DNA of 64,000 nucleotides from NCBI RefSeq assembly GCF_000003815.2, contig NC_049983.1, positions 3,852,706 to 3,916,705 on the forward strand, given 5' to 3'. Shown one piece after another: positions 1-13,100 of the stretch. The first letter of the stretch is position 1, and each line of letters starts with the position of its first letter. Made by a program: the position numbers and the translations under genes. The DNA is from Branchiostoma floridae. Taxonomy: Eukaryota; Chordata; Leptocardii; Amphioxiformes; Branchiostomatidae. Under the pieces are notes generated by a model. That model saw only the letters and a list, made by a program, of their open reading frames with translations, was not told the origin of the DNA and searched no databases.

Positions 1-1113
1 CTTCACTCCTCTGCCAGCTTTTGATACTATCTTATGCTACCGTAGGATCTGCTTGGAGATTAATTAATAATGATTAACTGGCACCAGCCACCCTGCTGGG
101 AGGCCAGTGGCAATTTTGTTAACAAACTAAGAAGGTTACAGGGACAATGTTATATCCCTTTTAAGTCTTGCGTGATTTTAAAAAAATAAAAAATATCGGA
201 CCTGGTGTAGTTCCTTCGGCTGTGCTATTCTTTCAAAGGTAACTTTTCTTCATATCTAAATGGAGCATTGAAGTCAAGCAAATTGTATTGATTTAGCTAT
301 CTATATAAAAAACAACCTTTTCCCGCCTTTAGCGGGGGACGGGTCAGTAATATTTCCCGAGGATCTTCTATCCAGCCCGTCGGTCCGTACCTGAGTTGCC
401 AGGTAGTCTGAATTTGTCATACACGTGCTAATTACACAAGCTTACCAGGTGTGAAATCTAATTGAATAACAGCTTTTTGGTGCATTCTATTTAATTCAGT
501 GATTTTCATGGTGTTAATTGTATGCGGTCTTCAATCGGGGTATGGTCTGAAGGCCGTCGGGTTGACTTGATTGTGCCGACAGGCTCAAGAATTTTCTTCG
601 GGACTCTGTCTGTTACCCTCGGGATAAGCAATTTTAAAAGTCAAATATCTCAATAAATTTGTACGTTATGACCATAAAAAAGGAGCCTCATACTCCAGAT
701 AACATGATCTTTCCAATGGTACGTAAAACTTTCATGTATGTTCAGGAAGAAAAAAGTTGAAAAATGGGGATTTCAAGATGTTCGCGTTCAAATCCGGAAA
801 ACAACATTCCTAGAATGGAGTGACTGGTGTTATTAGCACCTCGGATATTCGTGTAGCTGTTAATATGGCACATGGAGGGGCAGAGACACCTTTATTCAAT
901 AGAAATGCTCCTCCCTGTTCCAGTGAAGGCAGATCTCCGGTGCCCATTTGACTCACTCAGGCCGGTTATACTCCTTGGCCAGGTTTGATACTATCTTGAT
1001 GGCACCGTATAGGATCTGTTTGGAGATTAGCACCCTCCTACCTATCAATGTCTGTGTACATTGAAGGTGTGAAATAGCTACAGTCCTGTTATCTGTACAC
1101 TGCAGATAACCAG
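1..1113. other. Intron sequence of FANCD2 with MITE ends
   Basis: No FANCD2 exon was recognised here, although the gene must continue upstream. Bases 1-64 and about 896-1030 are right-hand ends of the palindromic TCTCCAAGCAG family (see the copy at 54896). The stretch 310-620 is GC-richer than its surroundings and was not identified. Confidence 0.5.
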
Positions 1114-4100
1114 CCTACTGGGTATGGTCCGGACCAGCTGTCAGCACATGCCTGATGAGTACGCACTGTTCATGGATGAGCTGGCCTGTGTCATGCAGAA
1201 AAGACAGCTGGATGAAAAAGTGGAGGTGAGTTACAGCTGCAGGTACTTCCAGTGGGTCATAAGGTTCTCAGAGGCCATTCAAACATTAACATCGACTATC
1301 CTAATTCCACCAGGTGTCATTATACCGCCACCTCAAAAAACGTTAATATAGAGGTCTTCCCAAGATTGTCTTGAACACCGAATGTTGAATATCCTAAATG
1401 TAATACAATTCAGATATTTAGCTGTTGAAGACAATCTTGAGAAGGCCTCTATAACAACGTTTTTTTTTAGGTGGCGGTATAATGGCACCTGGTGGAGTTA
1501 TGAGAATGTATGTAACAGAAGACTTTGGTTCAAATCAAGTATTGGATAGATTTTTGTAAAACCTGCATTTTTTTATTCAGGTGTTTGCAAAATTTATTCT
1601 TTTGCTTGAGTGAGTAAGTAACTTTAATCTTGTGTTCCTGGGTGGCTAAATCTAATCTTTCTTTAACTGTAGCTGTACTTACAGTACAAAAGTCTGTAAC
1701 TCTACAATGTATGGTTCACCTTTATCTGAAGGGTAGCCTACATGTACATGTATCTATTGTTTTGAGAAACAGTATTCATTTAGGGATACAATGTATCAAG
1801 TTTATGGCCAGTGCAATATTTGACAACAAATTGGAAGCCACTATCCGTTGACTTGATACCCCTAAATACCTTGTTATGAAAAGCATCAATATAGGTTAGC
1901 CAAAGCATTACATATATCATGTTAATCATAAAGTTTATTACATGTAAATCAAAAAGTTACTCTAAGTCTAAATTGCATTTTGTATTCCCTGTCAGGCGTG
2001 GATCAGTGAGGATGTCCTGACAGACTTCCAGGATGACTATGTGGTGGATGTGGAGGCTGACAGGATCAGTCAAAGGTCAGTAAAAGGCATCTAGTACACA
2101 TCAATGGAAAGGCTGCTTTTACACAATGCATGGTCATGTTTAAAATAAAAGCCTGAATTCAGGGTTATTATATTGCTTCACTCACGTAGCGTCCATAGTC
2201 CAGTGGTTAGCAGCCTTGCCTCTGGAACTAGAAGCCGTGAGTTCGATCCCGGCTATGTCGCTCACCTAACATGCACGCTACCGGAAGGGGTTGCAGTCCT
2301 TAGGACGGAACGTTAAGCCGTAGTCCACTGTTCATTGTGCTTGTCGTAAAGAGCTTGGGGAACTTCCCCGGTACAATGAACCTGTAAATACTGTACATAA
2401 CATCTGTCTTCTCTGTACAATATTGCTGCAGTAAGGAGACTGGGCTGAGACTTACATCAGTGTATAAATAGTTCAACTTAAGTTGCAATAGCTGAAGCGC
2501 TGTTATATTTTGTGTTTAGTTTATTTTAATTACAGTGAAATAAGATTTGTACGTAACCTGGAAGTTCATCTGTGTTGGTACCTTAGAAGTAATTCTGGAT
2601 AAAGTTAAACTTTAACCTGAAACACAAAAAGTTGGAACTTACACAAACTTACACAAAACTGTTTAACTCCAGTCTTTGCCGAGAAATGCACTTGACAAAG
2701 GCTGGAATTGAACAGCCAAAAATTTTTCCAATCGTTTTGTTTAGAATTCAAGTTTAACAGTTACTTTATCCGGAAGATTTTACATGTATGTGTTAGCCCA
2801 CCAGTAATGACTAATCCTCCCCAGTTCCACGACCCTGCCCCTGGACCTGTGCTATAACCTTGAGGATGGAGATGAGCTAGAGGAGGGGAACATTGCAGTG
2901 AACTTGCTGCCACTGCTGGAGGCTGCTCAGGAGATGAAGGGTTCTCCTGCCAGGAAGGGCAAGAAAAGGTAAGGTCAAAAGAAACTTCCAGAGCTCTAAA
3001 AAAAGTATTTAGCTAACATTTTGTAGTATAATCATAAAGTATGAAGTATTTGATCAATATCTGCTAAGTTTCAAGTCATTGTGGTCACCATTTCGTGGGT
3101 GCCCTATTGAAAGTCGATAGGTACAAATTAAAATCATGTAAGTAGCAAGAAAACAAGGGTTAGCTTGAAAGTCTCTGCATACCAGATTTTGTCAAAATGT
3201 TTGTCTAGGATTCCCTTAATTTTGTAGTTATGACTTTTCTACTTTCAACAAACCTCCAAAAAGAGGTGGGTTTCTGACTTTCAGTAGGGCAAGAACCTGA
3301 TGCACACCTCAGCTTAATTGTCTAGCTTAACGTCTTTTACCTTGAAGTTCTCTCTCACTTGAAGTTACCGGGTGTCGCCTGCAAAGTAATGATCACATTG
3401 ATTTGTACATGTAGCTACTTTTAATGTTTACAGTAGAAATGGACGAGAAACAGTGTGCGTGTGGATGTCATCCATGTATTATGATCATGTAATCAAATCT
3501 GATTTAACACAACCTACAGGATGTCATGTAACTGAAGACCAAACAGAATTTCAAGCGTTACATGTGTGTACGTTATGTATATGTTTGGTTATAAAATTTT
3601 GTATGTTTGTGTTGTCAGGACGGTGTCCCCAGGGTGCCTGGCCCCACACTTCCGACTGCTGCGGTACTGTGAACAGGCCCAGAGGGGTGGGGACTTGGAG
3701 GGGATAGATGCACTACTGGGTAAGGTACCACAGTGTGAACACAACCATCATTTTCTTAGGCAACACCATTTTTATTTGTTGTTTCTCTGATTTTTTGCAG
3801 AAAAAAAATTGGGTCGGTCAAAAAAAAATTTACTTTTTAAAAAGTCGGGAGAGAGCGGACAGTAAAACCTAAACTTTCAACATCTAGGGGGTCCCTGGTA
3901 GCAAAGTCCACAGTTAAAAAGTACTGTCCAAAATAGTCACGTACAGTTACTGGGATTCGAGGCCCATAGTTAATTTGAGAAAGGAGAAGCAGTGAAATTT
4001 TGTCAACACAAGGTGTGGCCATCAATTTGAAAAGTTTTGTTGTTGTTTTTCAAATCAGAAAAAATAGGGTCAGGAAATCCGAGAAACAACAAATAAATTT

Positions 4101-7100
4101 GGTTCGGCCTTAACACATGCGTTGAAGATTACACAATCATACATTTATCAGAGTTGGGCAAGTTTTGACAAATTTTCAAGTAAAAGAATCAACTAGCTTG
4201 AACCAACTTTTCACTGGTGCAAAATTCAAATGACACGTCTACACAAGAAAATACAAGTTTTTTTTAGTTTTATGAATTTTCTGTTTTCATTTAATGTTTC
4301 TATATTTCTTTACATAACCGAGTTGCACTTAGAATAAACACTAACAACAACAAGCATCACAACGGCAGTGTCTTTTTTCATTGCGTTTTCATTGCCAATC
4401 TTATTTTTCCTTTGAAGAATCAGTCTGACGTTCAGTACTGTAGAATGCAGACATTTTTGCGGTAGTTTTATGTTTGCTGTTTTTGTTGTGTTGTGGTGAC
4501 CACTTCACCACAAATTCAAAACCACAGCAAACATTTTTCCACTACAGTATGTGACTACAGTTTATAGCTCTATTACAATCTTAAAACCACCACAAAATTT
4601 GAATTTTTCCACTACCATGAAATCAAATCCCACACAAACTGCATTTTACAGTGTTCTTATGTCATTTTTAAAAATTCTACTACCATTGTATGATGAAAAT
4701 ACTGTGTCTCTATCTTGTTTGTCTGTGAATCCCCCCAGGTTGCCCCATGTACCTGTTTAAGGAGGAGACAGTAGAGAAGATAGAGTCCCTGTCTGTACAT
4801 GAGAGGGAGCTGATGTGTACAGCACTGTTCCACACACTCAACTGGTTCAGGGAGGTCAGTTACTGTAATTATCATCCTGGAACTGCTTCTTAACACATTT
4901 TATTTACTGCCTTAATTTAAAAAGTTTTCAGGTAAGCCAAAATGAATTATGGCAGCACTCAGCTTGTCACCACAAACTATTTAAAACACCTTATACGAGC
5001 AATCGGATGATGTTACGTTGGCACTGTGGTAGGCAAAAAGCAGGTGTTTTGCAAAATATTGATTTACACATTAAGAAGTAATTTGATCTGCTACTTTAAG
5101 TGACAATTTTTAATCCAATCTACTGACTATGGATGTAACAGTGCAGGTTAGGTGTCGGTAGACATCAGAAATACCTGCACAGCACCAATTTTACCTGCAC
5201 TATCCGGCATATGCAGGTGGTATTTCTAGCCCTGCTGTCCCAGAACATGTTCATCACTATACTGTGTGTTTGTTTCTTAGGTCGTTAACGGTTTCTCCAG
5301 CCAGAGTGACCCAGAGATGAGAGGAAAAGTGCTGGTACGACTACAGAACATCTCACATGTGCAGGGGCTGCTCATATAACATGTTAATTACTGTGTTTAT
5401 GACAGGTCATTAACGGTTTCTCCAGCCAGAGTGACCCAGAGATGAGAGGGAAGGTGTTGGTACGGCTACAGAACATCACACATGTGCAGGGGCTACTAAA
5501 TAACATGTTAATTACTGTGTGTTTATGACAGGTCATTAACGGTTTCTCCAGCCAGAGTGACCCAGAGATGAGAGGGAAGGTGTTGGTACGGCTACAGAAC
5601 ATCACACATGTGCAGGGGCTACTAAATAACATGTTAATTACTGTGTGTTTATGACAGGTCATTAACGGTTTCTCCAGCCAGAGTGACCCAGAGATGAGAG
5701 GGAAGGTGTTGGTACGGCTACAGAACATCACACATGTCCAGGGGCTGCTCATATAACATGTTAATTACTGTGTTTATGACAGGTCATTAACGGTTTCTCC
5801 AGCCAGAGTGACCCAGAGATGAGAGGGAAGGTGTTGGTACGGCTACAGAACATCACACATGTCCAGGGGCTGCTCATATAACATGTTAATTACTGTGTTT
5901 ATGACAGGTCATCAACGGTTTCTCCAGCCAGAGTGACGCAGAGATGAGAGGGAAGGTGTTGGTACGGCTACAGAACATCACACATGTGCAGGGGCTGCTC
6001 AGGACATGTCTGGCAGGTTAGTCCATGTTGATACCATTATATGAATGACATCTTTGGCAACCTTGCAACTTAAATTGGCATGCAAGAAAAAAATATTTGG
6101 CATAAATGTTGCCTTCATTAAGGAAGGATGGACAAATGACTAAACATGCAGAGTACAATATGCCAAACAGTAGGGGTCTACCGAAAGTGTGAAAAGGAGC
6201 GAAAGGGAACGAAAAGGAAAGTACCGTAAGTGCGAAAAGGAACGAAAACGAAAAGAAACAAACGTTCATTTTCGCACTTTCAGTACTTAACTTGTCCTTC
6301 CCTTTCGCTCCTTTTCGTTCCTTTTCACACTTTCGGTACACCAAACAGTAGGTCTTCCTTTTGTTTCCCTTTCACATCTTCTTATTCGACTTTGTTCGAC
6401 ATAAAAATAGAGTCAGTAGGAAGGAGTCTTACTCTTTGGCCACAGTGATCCAGCAAGGCTTGTAAAACTGAAAAGCATCAAGACTAGGGCTGGGTACCGG
6501 TACAGAAAATTCAGGTCCAGGTCCGGTTCAGGTCCAGTGGATTAGGTCCAGGTCCGGACCTGAACCTGGACCTGATTCAGTATGTGAGAAATTGTGAATG
6601 GTGAATGGACGATACTGAAAACACTGATGCATTTCGCTACAAGGAAATCAGTTTTATGGAGTATTCAACTCCCACTTGTGTTTTAAAGTTCTACAAGGCT
6701 AACTTCTTCTGGACTATTGACAGTAAAGCTTGGTAGAAATGATTATAGATGTTACTCTACTTCGCTCTTGTTATTTTCCTCAACCGGCAAGCCCCAAAAC
6801 GTGTGAATGCCTGATCATATAATCTGTTCATTTTCCAATAGGTCCAACATCCGATCCACCGAATTTTTTCAGGTCCATTTTTTTCTGGACCGGTCCAATA
6901 AGAAAAACTGATTTTGTACCGGTACGCCGTACTGGTACCCAGCCCTAATCAGGACAAAAGTATTTCCATTGTTCATAATCTGAGCTGATATGAATTATAC
7001 AATGTAAGTACAATGTCAGTTGCAACAGACATAAAGAGAGTGAGTTGGAAAACAATTAAAAGCAATGTTTTTATCACAGTGTCACACAATGTAGATGTCA

Positions 7101-10100
7101 GATAAAAAATGTTATGTGCCTTGCAAACAGTTGACTTCCATGAAAGGCTTTGACTGGCAGGATGTTTGTTGTACTTAGGCTCGCAACTGGAAAAATAACA
7201 TTTTTATTTTGCTGTATACCTTGTGATATTACAATATCACAATTTAAAGTAGTACTATAACATATTGTTGTTGACACTTGTACAGCTACACCAGGGTTTG
7301 TCCCACCCAGGGCCATCTTTGACTGTGAGGTTGAGACCATATCTGTACCAGCTCCTGGTGCTGCTAGAAAGGGAAGGAAAAAAGGAGCAAAAGGGTAAGT
7401 ACACAAAGAACCATTCCTCTGTGAATAGTTTCATCGGGTTGTTGACAAAATTCATGTAACTACATGAGTTTTCAAAAGCCAATGTTTTGATGATCGTCTG
7501 TCATCCTCTTTAATGTTATATGACATGGCAAATAGTTGAAATACATTGTGATCACCTTTCTTCAGAGACTTTTGATGGGAACTAAGTTCAACAGGCATAA
7601 ATGTTTTGAACACCAGAATGCTAAAGAGAGCTCTAGATATGTCTTGGGAGGACCGTGTGAAGAACACAGCACTATATGGTAAACTGTCTAAACTATGTGA
7701 TAAGATCAGGCAAAAGTGCATGCAGCTCTCTCGCAACTATGTGCGACACCCAGAACTAGTGGTAAGTGGGCTGATCTTATTTATGGGAACCAGTCCAGGG
7801 TAAAAGAAAACCTGGCAGGCGGAGAACTACCTTTATAGACACACTCAAGCGAGATTCCGGGCTCGACAGACTGAGCAGCACAACTGAACTACGTTCACCA
7901 ATGAAGGATAGGGAGGAGTGGAGAAGGAGGGACCAGCATGCTTCCGGAGTTAGCATCTAATATGATGATGATGTCCTCGACTGAACTGATTTTGAACTTG
8001 TTTTTCCATCAGCGCACTGACTTTATTAGCATTCTTTCAATTAACATCTTTAACTTGTTCTTGTAAATTGATTTGATTTTCCTCAGTGAATAAGATGTTT
8101 TTGCTTTATATTTGAAGGGGTAAAAAGTCGCCTGTGGGAGAGAAGTCACCAGACCCAAATGACACCATCTCATCGACAACTGGAACTCAAGATGGGACCC
8201 AGGCAGAAAAGGTGACAAACTCTTTCAATGCGCATGCACTTGCACATGCACATTTATGTTGGCCATAAACACTTTTCCATTTCCATGAAACAAACATCAA
8301 TTTTCAATAATTCTTGAAGTGTAGATATGAGGTATGAAGATAATGTACTAAAGTTCTTGTTGAACCAGTCCAAAAATCAGTAGACCTGATCTTGGGACCA
8401 ATCAGATGATGAACAGATTAAGTTGGCAGGCGTTCACACGTTTTGGGGCTTACCAGTCCAAGAAAATAACGAGCAAAGTAGAGTTTATAGTCATTTCTGC
8501 CCACTTTCTACAGTCAAACTTACGTGCAGAGTTTACATGATAATGTAAAATGCCAGTGGGAGGAGTCAGATACTCCACCAAACAGATTCATTTGTAGCAA
8601 AATCGACCATTGTTTTGAGTATCTCCCATTCACAAGTTTGGACCTGGACCTGATCCTCTGGACCTGACCTGGACCTGGACCTGAATTTCTTGTACCAGTA
8701 CCCACATTTCATTGTATGTATTAACCAGCAGGACTCCACTGAGGGAGACAAGGATGACAAACAGGCCAGTGTGAACCTGGAACATTACAGGGCTTTCTTT
8801 AGGTGAGACTTTATTTGTTTTCTGATATGCCGACAGTCCTGAATAACATATTTTATCAATTTTTCTACCATAAAGGTTTCTGCATTGACATTTGTTTGGT
8901 ACCCTGATCTTGCTTTAATCTAATTAAGACACCCTTGAGTCAGACATGCTAGCAAACACTAATATGAGAACTACTTAGGTTGTAATCATTGTTGAACAAA
9001 ACTAAATACAAAATTTGCCATTGTTTTGCAGAGAGTTGGACCTGGAAGTTTTCTCCATCCTGAAGTGTGGGATGGTGTCCAAGTCTGTACTGGACACAGA
9101 GATGCACACAAAGGTACAGGGCATCAAAGATATATTTTGATTAAGGACGTCAAGAACAACTTTTTGTTGCATGTTCTTGATTTCAACGTTTGACTGTCTT
9201 TGTGTGCTTATGACTGTCTTTGTGTGCTTATTACCCCAAATTTGTGTAGAACATATTCACAATGAAGGTAGCGTCTACCAAAAAAAGAAGAATCTGTTTA
9301 TATGGATGACATTCTCTGGGAACCCCAAAACTGATGCAAAAGTGTGAATAAAAAAAAAATGTCTAAAAAAAATGCCTTGGCTTCATTTTGATCTGGAAGG
9401 TTGAACAAATGACAAAACTCATGATGATTATTGGATTCTACATTTTTGTCCTTTCAGTTTCACATCTTCTTTCAAATTGTCTTTTGGAATGACTATGGCA
9501 TTCTGCGACATAAGCATCAGCTTTTCCTTTTTCCAATTTTATGGCAGATATTTTGCTGTTTTTTTCAGCAGCTTTGTATTATGATTAAAAAATTGATTAC
9601 TTGAAAAAAGTTGATACCATCAATATAACCCATGTGCCCTAAGAATAATAAAAAGAAGCCGTGACTGTACATGTACATAATAATGGACCTAATATTAGTA
9701 TGTTGTCTGTTGCTTACAGGAGACTACTGTACTGGAGCTGCAGCCCAGAGAGCTGCTGTTCCTTCTGAAGGACCTGAACCTCAAACTTGAACATGTTCTT
9801 ATTGCAACAGCCAAACGCAAAACTTTCCTCAAGGTACTCACACCTATGTCAGAAATACTGGTTAACCGTAAACTTGTAGTGTAGTAAGTTGTACCTTTCC
9901 TTGGTGATGAAATAATGGTTAAACGTAAACTTGTACTCTTTCCTTGGTACTGAAATGCTGGTTAATCATAAATTACTCTTTTACTTGATACTGAAAGTCG
10001 AGTTAACCATAAACTCATACTCTTTCCTTGGTACTGAAATGCTGGTTAACCATAAACTTATACTCTTTCCTTGGTACTGAAATGCTGGTTAACCATAAAC

Positions 10101-13100
10101 TTATACTCTTTCCTTGGTACTGAAATACTGGTTAACCATTAACTCATACTCTTTCCTTGGTACTGAAATGATGGTTAACCATAAACTTATACTCTTTCCT
10201 TGGTTCTGAAATGATGGTTAACCATAAACTTATACTCTTTCCTTGGTACTGAAATGATGGTTAACCATAAGCTTATACTCTTTCCTTGGTACTGAAATGA
10301 TGGTTAACCATAAACTTATACTCTTTCCTTGGTACTGAAATGATGGTTAACCATAAACTTATACTCTTTCCTTGGTACTGAAATGATGGTTAACCATAAA
10401 CTTATACTCTTTCCTTGGTACTGAAATGATGGTTAACCATAAACTTATACTCTTTCCTTGGTACTGAAATGATGGTTGACCATAAACTTATACTCTTTCC
10501 TTGGTACTGAAATGATGATTAACCATAAACTTGTACTCTTTCCTTGGTACTAAAATGCTGGTTAACCATAAACTCATACTCTTTTCTTAGTACTGAAATG
10601 ATGATTAACCATAAACTTGTACTCTTTCCTTGGTACTGAAATGCTGGTTAACCATAAACTTGTACTCTTTCCTTGGTACTAAAATACTGGTTAACCATAA
10701 ACTTGTACTCTTTTCTTAGTACTGAAATGATGATTAACCATAAACTTGTACTCTTTCCTTGGTACTAAAATGCTGGTTAACCATAAACTCATACTCTTTT
10801 CTTAGTACTGAAATGATGATTAACCATAAACTTGTACTCTTTCCTTGGTACTGAAATGCTGGTTAACCATAAACTTGTACTCTTTCCTTGGTACTAAAAT
10901 ACTGGTTAACCATAAACTTGTACTCTTTTCTTAGTACTGAAATGATGATTAACCATAAACTTGTACTCTTTCCTTGGTACTGAAATGCTGGTTAACCATA
11001 AACTTGTACTCTTTCCTTGGTACTAAAATACTGGTTAACCATAAACTTGTACTCTTTTCTTAGTACTGAAATGATGATTAACCATAAACTTGTACTCTTT
11101 CCTTGGTACTGAAATACTGGTTAACCATAAACTTGTACTCTTTCCTTGGTACTAAAATGCTGGTTAACCATAAACTCATACTCTTTTCTTAGTTCTGAAA
11201 TGATGATTAACCATAAACTCATACTCTTTCCTTGGTACTGAAATACTGGTTAAACGTGCACCCATACCCTTTTCTGTGTGCAAAAATACTGTTTAAACAT
11301 GAAATTTGGTAGATATCTATCACTCCACTCTCACATTTTAATTGTGTGATTAATTAAAGTGTTGATTTTATCCCATGAAGACCAAGAGTGAGCGGAACAG
11401 TGGTTTCTCGCACCTGGACCAGTACACTGCTCAGGAGGTGGCTGAACAGGTGGTGCAGCTGCTGCCAGCTCTGTGTGATCACCTGGAGGCCACCTGCACC
11501 TACTTCCAGGTGAGGGCCTCATCAGTGTACATTTCAAAGCTGTTGATAATTAGCTAACATTCCATATGGCGGGGTAACATTTTGTTGTACTAGCTAAACA
11601 CATACAGATTGATACAGAAGCTGGTGTGTTATGCTGACGGGTAGTTGTACGGACTATACAGATACAAAAACTGTTAAACAATGTGGTTTTGATACCAGCT
11701 ATACAGATACATGGCATTGTACAGAAGCTGTTGTGTTACACAGAAGGGTGACTATATCATATGGGCTATAAAGTTTCTGATTTAGATACTAAGTGTAATG
11801 CTGAAGGACAGTTGTATTGGCTATACAGATACCGATACCANNNNNNNNNNNNNNNNNNNNNNNNNNNNNNNNNNNNNNNNNNNNNNNNNNNNNNNNNNNN
11901 NNNNNNNNNNNNNNNNNNNNNNNNNNNNNNNNNNNNNNNNTCAGCTAATTGACAGGCTTAATCCGTCCACATAATAGAAGCAAACCATTTACAGTTTCTC
12001 CTTCATATTATTCAGTTACTATGTGTTATTTTTTGTCTAATCCCTGAAAAGCTTGACTGATTGTTGATGATGTTGTATCTACCACTTGTACATGCAGACC
12101 CTTCTGGAGGAGAATGATGGGGTGGTGGATGGTCCCTGGCGACACCAGGCACAAACACAGCTCATGTCTGCTGTCTTCTCCCAGCTGCTACAGGCACTGG
12201 CAAGGGTCTTCTCATGGTAGGTGTTGTATCCCTGATGTGCTTCTATCCCAGACGTGCTTCCGACAAATATGTTGCCGACAAAGGAGCAAATCATGGATAT
12301 CCATATTAAGCAACTTTGCTGTCAACAAGTTCTGGATATCCAGGAAGTGCTTGGAATTTGGGGATCAACCTGTATAAACAAGGTGTCCTCGATAATCCAG
12401 AACATGCACTTTGCATTTCAATATGCAGAAACTTGCATGACTTTGTAATCTTCTCGGTCAGAAAGACGTTATCTCTGTCCAAGCACAGGGTTTGGGTAGA
12501 ATTGATTCAGCTACTGGTTCTTTCTAAAAAAGAATAATCTAACCGAAGATAACGATGGAACTCGTTTGGGATAGGTCAGTAGTCTTACTGACTCCCGTCA
12601 TAAGTAATAAAGTCCTTCCTGCAGAAATGGTGCAGTAGGCGTTTAAGATCTCCTTTTCTGTAGCTCTCAGGGCCACACAGCTTTGTTTAATAACTCAAAT
12701 GGGTGGCTAGTCCACTGGCAGTGGTTTATATGTTCAAGTGCCTTGCTCTTTCCCAAATGCTGATGTGTGCTAAGCATAGAAAGCAGCATGTATCATTTTT
12801 AAAGTTGTTGGTATGACTCGTCTGGGATCATACTCACGACATACTTACTGCAAGGCGAGTACTTGGCAATTGCACCATTACATACTTCTGTGTATTGGAA
12901 GACTATGATTTCCTTTTGTAAAGATATGATAAACAATGCACTTGACACATAGCTAAGTACAATGTATGCAGTGATAGAAATAACATTGTATATATGTACA
13001 AATGTCGTGCAATAAAGTTCATCATTATCTTTTATGTGACACCTGTTGTCTCAAAAACAAAAAAAGCAGGTATAGTTTTTAGCTTGTGTGTTTGTTGTTG

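Noticed and set aside
2191-2262. A functional tRNA gene on the + strand
   Set aside because: The ends do not form an acceptor stem, and the downstream body is shared with another copy, as in a SINE.
5384-5752. A 122-codon reading frame on the - strand with three 42-residue repeats
   Set aside because: It is the antisense shadow of the FANCD2 exon-acceptor array; the 126-bp unit is divisible by three, which keeps the frame open.
9848-11302. Regular repeats resembling a CRISPR array
   Set aside because: Repeats are directly adjacent with no unique spacers, 43-bp period, inside an intron of an animal gene: a minisatellite.
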